From Cryptomeria japonica (Eukaryota > Streptophyta > Pinopsida > Cupressales > Cupressaceae): DNA of 64,000 nt. Positions within the stretch are counted from its first letter, which is position 1, and the number at the start of each line of letters is the position of its first letter. Of this stretch, positions 31,954 to 43,900 are shown in pieces. Both the position numbers and the translations under genes were made by a program. Under the pieces are notes generated by a model. That model was not told where the DNA came from, did no database searches, and worked only from the letters and a program-made list of their open reading frames with translations. Location: assembly GCF_030272615.1 (NCBI RefSeq), contig NC_081407.1, forward strand, positions 317,654,456 through 317,718,455. The letters are read 5' to 3'.

Positions 31954-34900
31954 CAATTTTATCATTATTATTTTATCATTAAATTGTGTTTCATGGTGGG
32001 GACATTAGAAACATACTGATAAAACTGCTGTCCCTGTCACTCGCAATTGTTTTAGGGAGTCCATGAAGTCTGAAAACCTCTTTAAAAACAGATTTGTCAC
32101 TTGAGGTGCTCTAAAATCTGATGATAGAGCATGCAAATGAGCATACTTTGTGAGTCTATCAACCACTGCATACAAAATATCTTTACCTTGGACCTTTGGC
32201 AATCTGGTGATGAAATCCATAAGATGTGCTCTCCCATTTCTGATTTGGAATTGGCAAAGGCTGCAATAATCCTGCTGGAAACACATGGTCCACCTTATTT
32301 TGTTGACATGCTTTGCATTCTCTTCCATGCTGCATTACATCTTTTTCAACCCTTTCCAAGAAAAATGTTCCCTCACTTGTTTGTATGTTTTGTAGAAACC
32401 TAGATGGCCAACAAGTGGGGTATCATGACAAGCTTTTAGAATCTTTTCGTTCATCTTAGAGTCAAGTGTGATGTACACTCGTAAAGAATCGGCTCACTTG
32501 CCGTATTGAATCTGTCATCTTGCACCTTGCCTTCCAAGATATCATTAGCAAATGAATTTTTGACATACTCAGCTGTAATTAAAGACCTCCAATCAACAGA
32601 TATATCAGAAATAGAATGCAAATGAGGTATCCTAGACAATGCATCAGCCACTAAATTGTTATTCCCTTTTACATATTTTATGTCAAAGTCATAGGCCTGA
32701 ATTTTGCTCACCCATTTTTGCTGCCTATCATTCAAATGTCTTTGGTTAAGGAAATATTTCAAATTATTATAATCAGTCTTAACCAAAAACTTGTTAAAAA
32801 CCAAACATTGCCTAAACTTGGCCAAAGCATGCATTATGGCCAGCATTTCTTTGTCATAAGTTGAGAACTTAAGCTCTGCCTCTTTGAGCTTCCTACTTTC
32901 ATATGCTATGGGGTGTTTATTTTGCATCAAAACAGCCCCTATTCCTTCACCGGAAGCATCACATTACAAAACAAAAGGAAGTGAAAAATTTGGAATTGCC
33001 AAGACTAGACACGAACTCATTACCTCTTTGAGCTTATCAAAGGCTTGTTGAACTAATGGAGTCCATGCAAATGCTCCCTTCTTTGCTAAGTTTGTTAAGG
33101 AGGCAGCAAGTTGTGAAAATCCTCTTACAAACCTTCTATAGTAGCTGCATAGTCCAACAAATCCTCTCAGCTGCATTAGATTACTTGGTGTAGGCCATTC
33201 TTGAATGGCTGTGATTTTCTCCTCATCCACACTAACTCCTTGTGTACCAATCTTGAACTCCAAGTATAAAATCTCTTGTAACCCAAACTCACATTTAGAT
33301 GCTTTGGCATAGAAAGACTGCTGTTCTAAAATATTCAATACCTCATCCAAGGGTTTCAAATGATCTTCCCAAGTTTTGCTATAGATTAAGATGACATCAA
33401 AGAAGACCAAAACAAACTTTCTCAATTGTAGAATGAATACTGGATTCATACATGATTGGAAAGTTGCTGGTGCATTTTTAGGCCAAATGGCATCATCAAA
33501 AATTCATAATGACCATAATGACACCTAAATTCCAGCTTGTGCACATCCTCATCTCTAACTTTGCTTTGGTGGTACCCTGAACGCAAATCAATCTTGGAGA
33601 AATACCTTGCCCCATGTGCCTCAACAATTAATTCATCCACTTGTGGAATTGGATAACGATTCTTGATTGTTCTTTTATTGACAGCTCAATAGTCGATACA
33701 CAACCACATTGTTCCATCTTTCTTCTTAACAAGCACTACAGATGATGCAAAAGGGCTGGAGCTAGGCCTTATATGCCCCATATCCAAAATTTCTTTGATC
33801 ACCTTCTCAATTTCCTCCTTGTACACCTTAGGATGTCAATAGGGAGTGATCATCGCTGGTTTTGCTCCCGCTTTAAGTTCAATGATATGCTATAACCCTC
33901 TATTAGGGGGCAGTCTTGGAGGAACATCTTTGAATACTTTACCACGCTTATCCAAGATAGACTAAATCTGCACATTATTAATTCCTTCCTTCTTGGTAGA
34001 GAGTGTATTGATGATGAGGCATTCAACTGCCCATGCTACTTTTCCCTTGCCGAATACTCATTCCATTCTCTTAGCTGAAATTTCCATGGGCCCTTTACTA
34101 GATAGCCCATGTAGGACTACCTTCTTCCCATTACATTGGAAATAAATCTCCATGTTTTATGGTTAGTCTCATATTTATAAATTGCATACAGCCATGACAT
34201 ACCAGTACTACTTCCATATCCATACTAATCACATAAAAGTCATCCTTCGATTTATATTCTCCCATTGCCAACTCCATTTGAGGAACCTTCCTTGTGCACA
34301 AAAGAATTGCCCCACTAGCTATCTTCACAAAAAAACCCTTCAATTGCTTTTGTTCTCAATCCAAGCCTCTTCACCACTCCTCCATAAATATAATTATAAG
34401 TGGCTCCACACAGTTACTAGCATGTGAAACACAAAGTCCTCCTTAGTTCATTTCTAGTGACATCATTTTGCCTTGTCTTTGCTACAGGCATCCTTGGAGG
34501 TATTGTATTTCTTTGGAAAGGATTTTCAGACTGCATAGGTGGAGTTCTCTTACTGCTGAAACTGTCCCTTGCAACTGAATCTTCTAAGTTAAGGGTTGTT
34601 GTGATGGCCTCTTGGAAATTTGTAGGGTTTAAGGCCTTGATTAAACCTTTGATGGGCTCAACTAATCCTTCAGCAAAGAGAACTGTAAGTCTCATATCTG
34701 TCACATCTGGCACCATGACAGCGAGTTTTTAAAACTCTACTACACAATCCTCCATCTTGCCTTCCTATTTCAATTGTGCCAAGTTCATAAAATGGACTTC
34801 CGGGTCTGTCCTATCAAATCTCTCGATCAGCCTTTGACTGAATTCTTCTATTGTGGAAATTGAATCAAGCCCTTGAGTTACTAATACATGGTACCACCAC

Positions 34901-37900
34901 TCATGAGCTACTCCTTCTGAGTGTAGGGTGCCGAACTTGATGGCCTCTTCCTCTATCATTGGGTTCAATGAATAATAAGTGTCGAGTTTTTGTAATCATG
35001 ACCTTGCTGTTTTATTACGTGTCCCATCAAAATTGGGAATTGTGATCTTTCCCAGATGATGCTGAATATCCTTCCTCTCATCATACCCTTTCCTCCTATG
35101 TCCACCTTTAGATTTCAATCCACAATATTTAGTGTAGGTCATGTTGTTCTTGACCGCCTCACTCAAGGTATTATATTTGGCTAAGAGGTGGTCCATTTAA
35201 TTGGTCTGATCTGGTTGACTTTCACAGACTTCCTCATTAGTCAAGAATTTAGCCCTGAACGATCAGGTATTAGCTGAAACTCTTTCTCCATCAGCAACAG
35301 ATTTCCCTTCATTAGAATTGCTTCCTCACTCTTATCATTTGCAGGCCTATCACGATTTTGATAATGATTGAGTAAATGATTTGAGTCCTCTCAACAGCTA
35401 GGCCACTTCTTTGAATGTCTCAACCACACTGATATGAATCTCCTCAAACCTCCTGAAGAAGGCTCTTGCCTCCTCATCCCCGTTATCACTCATACTAGCA
35501 CCTTTCCTTTTCTCCCTTTGCTGGAACCTCTGCTCTCTTTCTCTCATCAATCAAGCCCATGGTTGGCAGGACTTAGGGTCTGATACCACTGAAAGATCCC
35601 CACTTGTGCAGAAAGAAAAATTTCACCAGTTTTGACAATGTTATCCTTTCATGTCATTAGATCTAAGACAATCAAACTCACGACCAAACAATTAACAATT
35701 CTAAATTCAATATCAGAATGTATGGAGCACCAAAATTCACCAATTTATATATTAATCAAAACTGGAACAGTATTACATATTAAGGAACTTCTAACCCAAT
35801 CGACACATCTATTTGACAAAGAATTCATCAACATACAGATCCATTTTCAGACTTCCTTCCCAGCTGGACTTGGGTGGCTCAATATGGTTTAGTGCTTGTG
35901 TTCCCAACACAAGCCACGATCTGTCTGAAAGCTGTCCTTATGAATGCTGAGTGATATTCCTCCACTTCAAACAATCTTCTCCACCTTGTCAGCTATGATA
36001 GCTTCCTCCTACTGTGTCCAAACACACCTCACTATGGCACAGCCCTATCGTATCAAAACTCAGGCTTTGCCTTGTCACAGACAAAGGCAAAGTCTGATCC
36101 TCTGCTGCAATGAATGACCACACTGCAATTTGCCTCCTGGTAAAACATGGCTCTATCTTAATTTTGGAACTCCCTTGCTAGCTTGACCTGCTATTGGTTT
36201 GGGTTTGTCGTCCAGGACCATTTGTAGTCTGCCTTATATAGGCTTTGTGTGCCAGGGTAAGGGGGTGACTGACCTCGAGCCGGCTAGCACTAAAGACAAA
36301 AAAAACAAAAATATAAATTAAACTAATTGCCAAACCTAATTAGGTCGCCCCAATTATGATTTAGAAAATTTAATAATAATTTTCATTTATTATAAATTTC
36401 CAACTTATTTATTTATTCTAAGCAAACATGAATGTTAGAGAACATTGCCATGGGGCGACGAGCCCCATTCAAAACAAGGTCATGACACACAAACCCCTTT
36501 ACAAGTTGGGAAACTTTACCTTGACTGATTCATTGCTAAACCAGCAGGCTCACTATAAGAGTGTCATGATACCTTATTTGATTTGAATAATTCAAGGAAC
36601 AAAAAGCACATGCCAATGCCAATGACCCAAACCACTTTGTTTGTCATATCATACCAATTATTCCCCTACTTATACAATGTCAGATTCCCTCCTCCACTTA
36701 TAGAGCAACTATTGTCCCTGATCGTTCTCATCTCACTATAGCCCCAACCACTTTTGCTTCCCTTCCCACAATTACTACTGCCCATCCTCATAGACCTAAA
36801 GCCAAGGGCCCCTTTTCTCACAAACTTCTTGCGATCCCTCCTTCCACTCTCCCACTATTTTTACCTCTTCCCAACATTGATACTCTCCTTTAACTACTAG
36901 CCAACCAATGTCCTTTCCCACCCAAATCTAAAAACAAAATCCAATCTGTTCTCCAACCAAATCTATAATCCTTTGAATCAAAATACGAACAGCCCACACC
37001 CACTTCTACAACATCCTCTTTTGTGCATGATGCTGCTATATAATTTGCTACTATTCCTAGGAATCTTCCTCAGCCCACTGCTACTATTCCTACCTCTTCT
37101 AATGTTACCACTTCTATTCTTCCTTTAGCCTCTACTATGAATGTTGAGTCTCTCCCTTCAATAGAGCCAACTCTCTTCCAATTCACTACAAATATTCCTC
37201 CTCTTTAGTCCATTTTTACTACAAGTACTCTTTGCCCTATTGAGCTCCTTCCTTCTATGGCACATGCTCATTTGGCTCACTTGATCGCATTCTCTTCTGT
37301 ATATTTTCAGCATGATGATTCTTTGATTGATGATTAGCTTAGCCTAGAGTCATTGGTTGATATGTCCTCACTTCTAAATTACTTCCCTACCGTTTGTTGC
37401 CTATTTACTTTGTGCCCTTTTGTTCCATGTTCTTTATATCCTATACATGTTGTTCCGTACTTCCATCTATTCTATAAATTCCTCCAAGTTCCATTTCTTA
37501 TTCTTTTTCCTATCTTTGAGTATATATCTACACATTTTGGGGGCAACACAATGTATTGACATGTTGATGCCTCTTTTATGTTGACCCAAAAATTTAAGAT
37601 ATAAATTTGTTTCCAATTCCTCTCGACATATGTGCCATTTCATGGGTAATCCTCCTAATGATTTTATCACCATGTTGTGATTTTATTGCCATGATATTTG
37701 GTGTACAAGGCAAAGCACTATAGCATATCACACCTCTTTCATGTTGACCCAAAAATTTTAGATATTCTTATATTTCTAGTCCCTCTCTTTGTTTGTGACA
37801 CTTCATGAGTAATGCTGACTTTATTGTGCTTTCATCATCATGATATGTTGGGATGAAGCAAAGCACTACTACAATATCTCACTCATGTTGACCCAAAAAC

Positions 37901-40900
37901 GCATCCCCTTCCACTCTATTATTTGTTTTATGATTTACCCCACTTTTTTCTACCTACTTCTTCCTTTTTAGTTGGTCTATGAGTAAGGGGAATGATGATC
38001 ACTCATAATTATTATAACTTAATCGGCAAAAAATGACCGATCCCATATTCACAGCTCCTTTTGTGCCTTACTCATGTATGCAATCAATTTACTTTACATT
38101 ATACTTTTACAAGTCTCTGCATCCTTTTTCTTAAGTGTTCCTTATTTTCCATATCCTTTCCTTTTATAAAGATCCTTTACATATTCCATTCCAGCTTGCT
38201 GGCAACCCAACACTATTCTCCTATTTGTTCCTTTTTGCAACCTACTAAAGGGCAACCTAATATTCTTTTTCAAGGGGCATCCCCCCTCACAAGCTTACCA
38301 TGATTATCTTTCTTACTATCTTGATATATATATATTTCTTGCCTCACATATTTATTTCCCCTTTGCTCTCCCCTTTTGAAGATGTTTTTGCTAGCATTTT
38401 TGGGGCCAACAGTTCTTATCTGGCTCTCTCCTAGGCTTACATTATTATATCCTCTCTCTCTCTCTACTTCTTAAATTGATTGCACCCTCTCATACAATTA
38501 ATTTAAGGGGGCACATAGACACTACCCCTCTACATTCTTGATTCCAGTCACCATGTTTCTAGCAGTTTGATGTTCCTTGTACCAAGTTGTTTGGTTCCCA
38601 TACCAATATTTGTGGTCCCAATACCAATTTATTTTTGGTCCTTTATCACTGCACCCAGTTTATTTTGGACCTAGCCTTGCTCCTTTGCTATTGTTATACT
38701 AATTTCTCGATGGTGCCATAACAACAAATTTTAAATAACCATTTCTTGTCCTCCATTCCTATTCCAATTCCAATATAAATGATCCACTAGAGATCATTTT
38801 CTTTTACCTGGTTGGGTTTCCTAATAATGTATCTCATAGATAGTGTGCTGTTATTTATTTTCTACAAATTGTTATTTTTTTCTAAGTTACCAGTTCGGGT
38901 TTGGGCACGCGAACCTGGTTTGTGGGTTCAGGCAAAAAAAATTGCCCTTTGGGTTCGTGGGTCGGATTCGTCCATGTGTGTGTGTGTGTGTATATAACTA
39001 AATACCTTTGATTCTTCATCATTGATCAATGCCAAATGCCAATCGATAGTTCAGAATTGAATTGGAAGATGGAACAATGCAAAATGGCAGCAGAAAAACA
39101 GCAAAGGGCAGTTAGAATGCCTGGGCGAACCCAAACCCAGACGAACCTGGTTCAGGTGCGAGGACCAAAACCGGCAAACCCAGTAACTGAGTTATTTTTC
39201 CATAACAAATAGTAATTGTTTCTCCTTGTGTCTCTGTGTTCCAGATTTGGAGTGCATACTGGAGTGAAGGGGAACGAAAAAAAGAGAGCAAAAATTCACA
39301 TGTAACATCACATTTACAGTGTTATTTTATGTGATATATACTTTTTAACATGTTTCCTCAGCTCCACAAGCTTGCTAGAGTAAAGGCAAAATTTAAAGTA
39401 AAATATTGTGTACTTCACAATCTTCACTCTATGTCTAAGTTGCCGGTCCCAGTTCAGATTCAGATTCTGGTTCAAGATTCTCGTTCGCAAATTCGTTCAA
39501 ATTTTTTTGGGGGTGGGTTCGGGTTCACTTTGGGTTTGTCTGTACAAAAACATATAAAATTAAAAAATAAAAAACATATACATATAAATTCATAATACAC
39601 CACTGTCAAGTGTCAACTATGCTAATAGACTAATAGTAAAGTAACATAGCAAAATACATCACCATATATATTAATATTTTAGTCCAAATGGCATAATAAC
39701 ATAGCAAAATGCCAAAACACACGACCATATCAATGTTTCAGTTCAAAAATAATAATGTCAACATAAACAATCAGTCCAAATTTGGCCTGGGTTCTGCTGC
39801 TGAATTTGAAATTCGCTGCAAATTCCCCAAAATTCTCCCCGGGTCCTTCTCAGCGAACCCACAGGGCAAATTCGGGACCCTGAAAGAATTTGCAGTGAAT
39901 TTGTAAAGGACCAGAATTTCTGCAGAACCGAACCAGGACCCTGAGAAATTCTGGAAGAATCTGGAAACTTAGCTCAATGTCATGCACTCATTTTAGTGTC
40001 CATTCCTTACATATGTTTTAAGATTCAATTAGTATATTCAGAGCATGATGCCATGTGGACCCAGCCTTGATCCTCTTTTCGTCTTTTCCTATTCCCAGCA
40101 TTCTGCAAACCTTGTGTTCATATGGACACTAGTGTGATTGTGGCAGTGACCCTGGTCACCAATATGATTACATTAGTGTCCACATGCACAAACAGATTTT
40201 CAAATGGCCAACAACCAATTCATTTGACCTTTTTGTGTTTTTGCAATGGCTAGCTTACCATCAATTTTATGGAAACGTAGTTTAAACCTCATTTGAACAC
40301 ACTGAATAATTTCAGAATTACTTCAATTGCTGTTTCTTAATTTTTCTTTTTATTCTATTGTTTTTTTGGCTATCTTCTACAATTTCAAAACATTCCTAAG
40401 ATCCCACAACTATTCTATTGCAACTCTTCTACCTTTTCTCTATAGTCTTTATTGATTGCCGCATGTCCATAGAGAAACCATTATAGGTTGTCCACAGATG
40501 CATTGCATGAATGCTCCAGTGACTAGGTAGAATGAGATGCTCATTTGTCAAGGGGGGGCTATATGGCCAAAACTAATCAAGTGAGTCTTCAAACTAGAGG
40601 ATCAGTATAAGCCAATGCATGTCAATCGTAAAGATACTCCCTATGCCAATCTATTTGTGTATACCTTAAGATTGTATTTCCTTTGCACGACATGGATGTT
40701 TATTAGAATATTTAATTATATTTTAGTCACCTATATTTAGTTCCTTGTTTAATGGTCATTTAGCTTTTTAGTTAATTAGCTTTTAAAGCTTTATTTAGCA
40801 TTTAGCTTTTTCTTTTTAGATTAATTAGCTTTTAAGCTTTATTTAGCGTTTAGCTTTTTAGTAGTTCACTTTAAACAACTTGTTCTTAATTTAGAACGTC

Positions 40901-43900
40901 GTCTTGTAATCTCTATATATACGCTTGTATATTGTTGAATACATTATCCGATTATTGAATCATTCATTCAATTTATTTTTCATGGTATCAGAGCGGGTTG
41001 ATGGGATTCTTTAAAGTTTGGCAAATTTTTTAATAAAAATTCATGGCCTTCTTTTTGGAATATTTTCCAGATTTTTTTTTATTGTTTTTTTATAAAAAAC
41101 GATTTTGCTTTTTTTAAGGCTTTTTGAGGGTTTCGAGTTTGTGGGCGAATTCCTTTGTGCTGGGCAGCAGTTCATGTTTTTTTAGGGTTCTGGAGATTTT
41201 TGGGCCTGCTACCTGGAGGTTTTTTTTGAAGATTGAAAATTTTCCTAGGGTTTCTGCAATTTTCGACTAGGGTTTTGACCTTTCAGTTCAAGTCGAATTT
41301 TTTTTCTGGTTGCAGATTCTTGGTGGGTTTTTCGAGACCTCAACTGGGTCGTCGACAGATTTTTCTGGGTGCATCTTTTTTCGTGCCTCATTTTTTAAGC
41401 CGTCGGATCTAGATTTTGATTTCAGATTCTTGGTGGGTTTTTCGAGGAGCTTTTCAAGGTTGGCCTCAGATGTTTTGGGTGCCTCGTTTTCTGTGCCTCA
41501 AATTTTGTGCCAGCGAATTTGCCTTGGAATTTAATAACAGTCGGCGATTTCTGCTAATTCTGTGGACGTGGGGAATTTTGTTGTCTTTTGGGCACCATTT
41601 ATGCTGTTTTAAGTTTGCGGAAAATTTTAATTTCTGGGTTTCTTCCAAACCTTGAAATTCGCGCCTCAGAATTCGTGCCAAAATTCTCCTCCAAGGTTTC
41701 AGATTTTTTGTGCAACTACTTCTATTCTGATTTTTGAATCAGATTCTTTTGTCTCATGCTTTCACTAGGTTGACCTCATTCAACCTCCATTTTCGTGATG
41801 GCATCTTTGACCAACATAATGTTGGAACAAAATCAAAAGTTCAACAGCTGCCACAACACCTAGAAATAGTGCATGTTCACGATATCTAAATATCGTTGCC
41901 TTGATCAGATTGATTTAGGCCAGACCTTGTCCTATAGGTCCCAGGGTTTTCACATTTTTTTTCCTCAAAAATTGTTCAAAGGGTTTCGAATTTTTTCCTT
42001 AAAAATTATTATCTGTCATCTGCAAAGCTTGCGTGGGTTTTCTGATTTTGACCACAAAAAATCATGGGAGGGTTTTCACGATTTTTTCCTCAAAAATTGT
42101 TCGCAGGGTTTATAATTTTCCCTTAAAAATTATCTCATCTATAATCCGCGATATTCGCGTAAGATTTTAGTTATCTGGGTTTTACCATTCTTTTCCACAA
42201 AAACAATGATTTGTAACCTCAGATTTCTTGGTTTTTCAATTTTCTCCTCAAAATCGTAAATTCTCTTTTCAAGGGTTCCCATTTCAGGGTTTGACGGTTT
42301 TTTCCTCAAAAATCGTGCTTTGTTGCAGTCAATTTGGGTCGCACCTACCAGGGCGAACATCTGCAACCGTGATATCTTGCAGTCAGTTTTGGAGTTGGTA
42401 CTCTTCTGCAAAAGGGTTTGCTGATTTTTTCCTCAAAATCATTGTTTCAGGCTTCAGTAATTCATGTGTGCCTGATCTCTAATTCGCATGTGAAGGCTAC
42501 ATTAGCTTGGATGGCTTTTGGTATTCTTGGTCGTTAACACTTTTCAGATCCAGGGAGGGTCTCCACCACAGCAAAGTGTTCTTTTCATTTGTAATCAAAA
42601 GACCTACAATGTCTTCTGTAGGGTAGTTAGTCGATAGAATGACCATTAAGGGAGGGTATTAGAATATTTAATTATATTTTAGTCACCTATATTTAGTTCC
42701 TTGTTTAATGGTCATTTAGCTTTTTAGTTAATTAGCTTTTAAAGCTTTATTTAGCATTTAGCTTTTTCTTTTTAGATTAATTAGCTTTTAAGCTTTATTT
42801 AGCGTTTAGCTTTTTAGTAGTTCACTTTAAACAACTTGTTCTTAATTTAGAACGTCGTCTTGTAATCTCTATATATACGCTTGTATATTGTTGAATGCAT
42901 TATCCGATTATTGAATCATCCATTCCATTTATTTTTCAATGTTATGGAAATACAAATTTACATTTCAAATGTCAAGCCATGTTTTGGTTTTCCTGAGTAT
43001 GTGCAAGGGAAGAATAAGTATGTGTAAACTCCCAGATAATGAGTAGAGATTGAGTCTGTGTAAACTCCTAGATAAGCTAAGTTGCCAGATTCTTCTGGAA
43101 AATCACTGGGTCCTGGTTCGGCTCTGTCCAAATTCTGGTCCTCTAGAAATTCTCTCCAAATTCATCTAGGATCCTGAATTTGCCCTGTGGGTTCGTTGAG
43201 AAGGACCCAAGGCGAATTTTGGGAAATTTCCAGCGAATTTGAAATTCAATGGCAGAACCCAGGCCAAATTTTGGCAATTAAACATGTTTTTTCAATTTTT
43301 TTGAAGTTTTTTTATTGCCTATTTGGTCAACTTGACCCTGCAACCCTAAAATAGACCACTAAAAAGGCCGAAAAGGTAAAACATATCTCATTTGGGGATG
43401 AGACACTTGACAGTGGTGTATTATGAACTTATTTGCTGCTGCATATATGTATATATTTTTTATTTTTTATTTTTATATGTTTTTGTACGGACGAACCCAA
43501 AGCAAACCCGAACCCACCCCAAAATAAATTTGAATGAATTTGTGAACCCGATTCTGGGACCAGAATCCGAATCCGAACCGGGACCGGCAACTTAGTAGAT
43601 AAGGAATGGGGATTTTGTATGCGTAAACTCCCAGATAAGAGTAGGAATTGAGTATGTGTAAACTCCCAAATGAGGTATAGGGATTGAGTATGTGGAAACT
43701 ACCAGATAATGAGTAGGGACTAACCTCTGCTGATTCAGCATGAAACCAGATAGTTATTATTAATTTTGACCAGTGGGAAGCTCGGAGATGTAAAGAAAAA
43801 TCAAACCCTCAGCATAAAGTTGCAATACATATAAGGAGATATTGACGTGGAACAAAACCCCATCATAGGGATGTGTCAATCTAGGAGATAGCTTGTTAAT

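Larger units (their letters stand above)
27345..36487 (-). mobile_element. Decayed Ty3/gypsy chromovirus with a nested insertion
   Basis: Minus strand: 5' LTR 35590-36487, primer-binding site at 35571-35588, gag 35200-34417, protease about 34343-33900, RT 33845-32964, RNase H 32930-32451, integrase 32328-32015 continuing at 28858-28460, chromodomain about 28175-28060, 3' LTR about 27345-28015. The integrase is split by a 3.1 kb element (28864-32009). Many stops and frameshifts, and a changed RT active site, show it is dead. It sits in the host intron in the same orientation as the gene. Confidence 0.85.
40701..42938 (+). mobile_element. Young non-autonomous LTR element with TA..CA ends
   Basis: LTRs 40701-40982 and 42657-42938 (282 bp each) differ at only three positions. 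They start TATTAG and end TTTTTCA and are flanked by ATGTT (40696-40700 and 42939-42943). The primer site TGGTATCAGAGC is at 40983-40994 and the polypurine tract AAGGGAGGG at 42648-42656. The 1.67 kb interior has no coding capacity but holds about nine short hairpin repeats (41950-42445). Non-canonical TA..CA ends are known in small copia groups that favour gene neighbourhoods. It must be mobilised in trans. Confidence 0.9.

Noticed and set aside
28864-32009. Interpretation as a TIR DNA transposon because the ends are inverted repeats
   Set aside because: TG at the start, a 5 bp duplication, and LTR-style short inverted ends fit an LTR element better. No transposase was seen.
41310-42482. Overlapping plus-strand frames inside the TA..CA element
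   Set aside because: Phe/Ser-rich translations of T-rich DNA; the open stretches follow base composition and hairpin repeats rather than protein motifs.
40701-42938. Classification as a TRIM
   Set aside because: The interior (1.67 kb) and total size exceed the usual TRIM range, so I describe it simply as a small non-autonomous LTR element.
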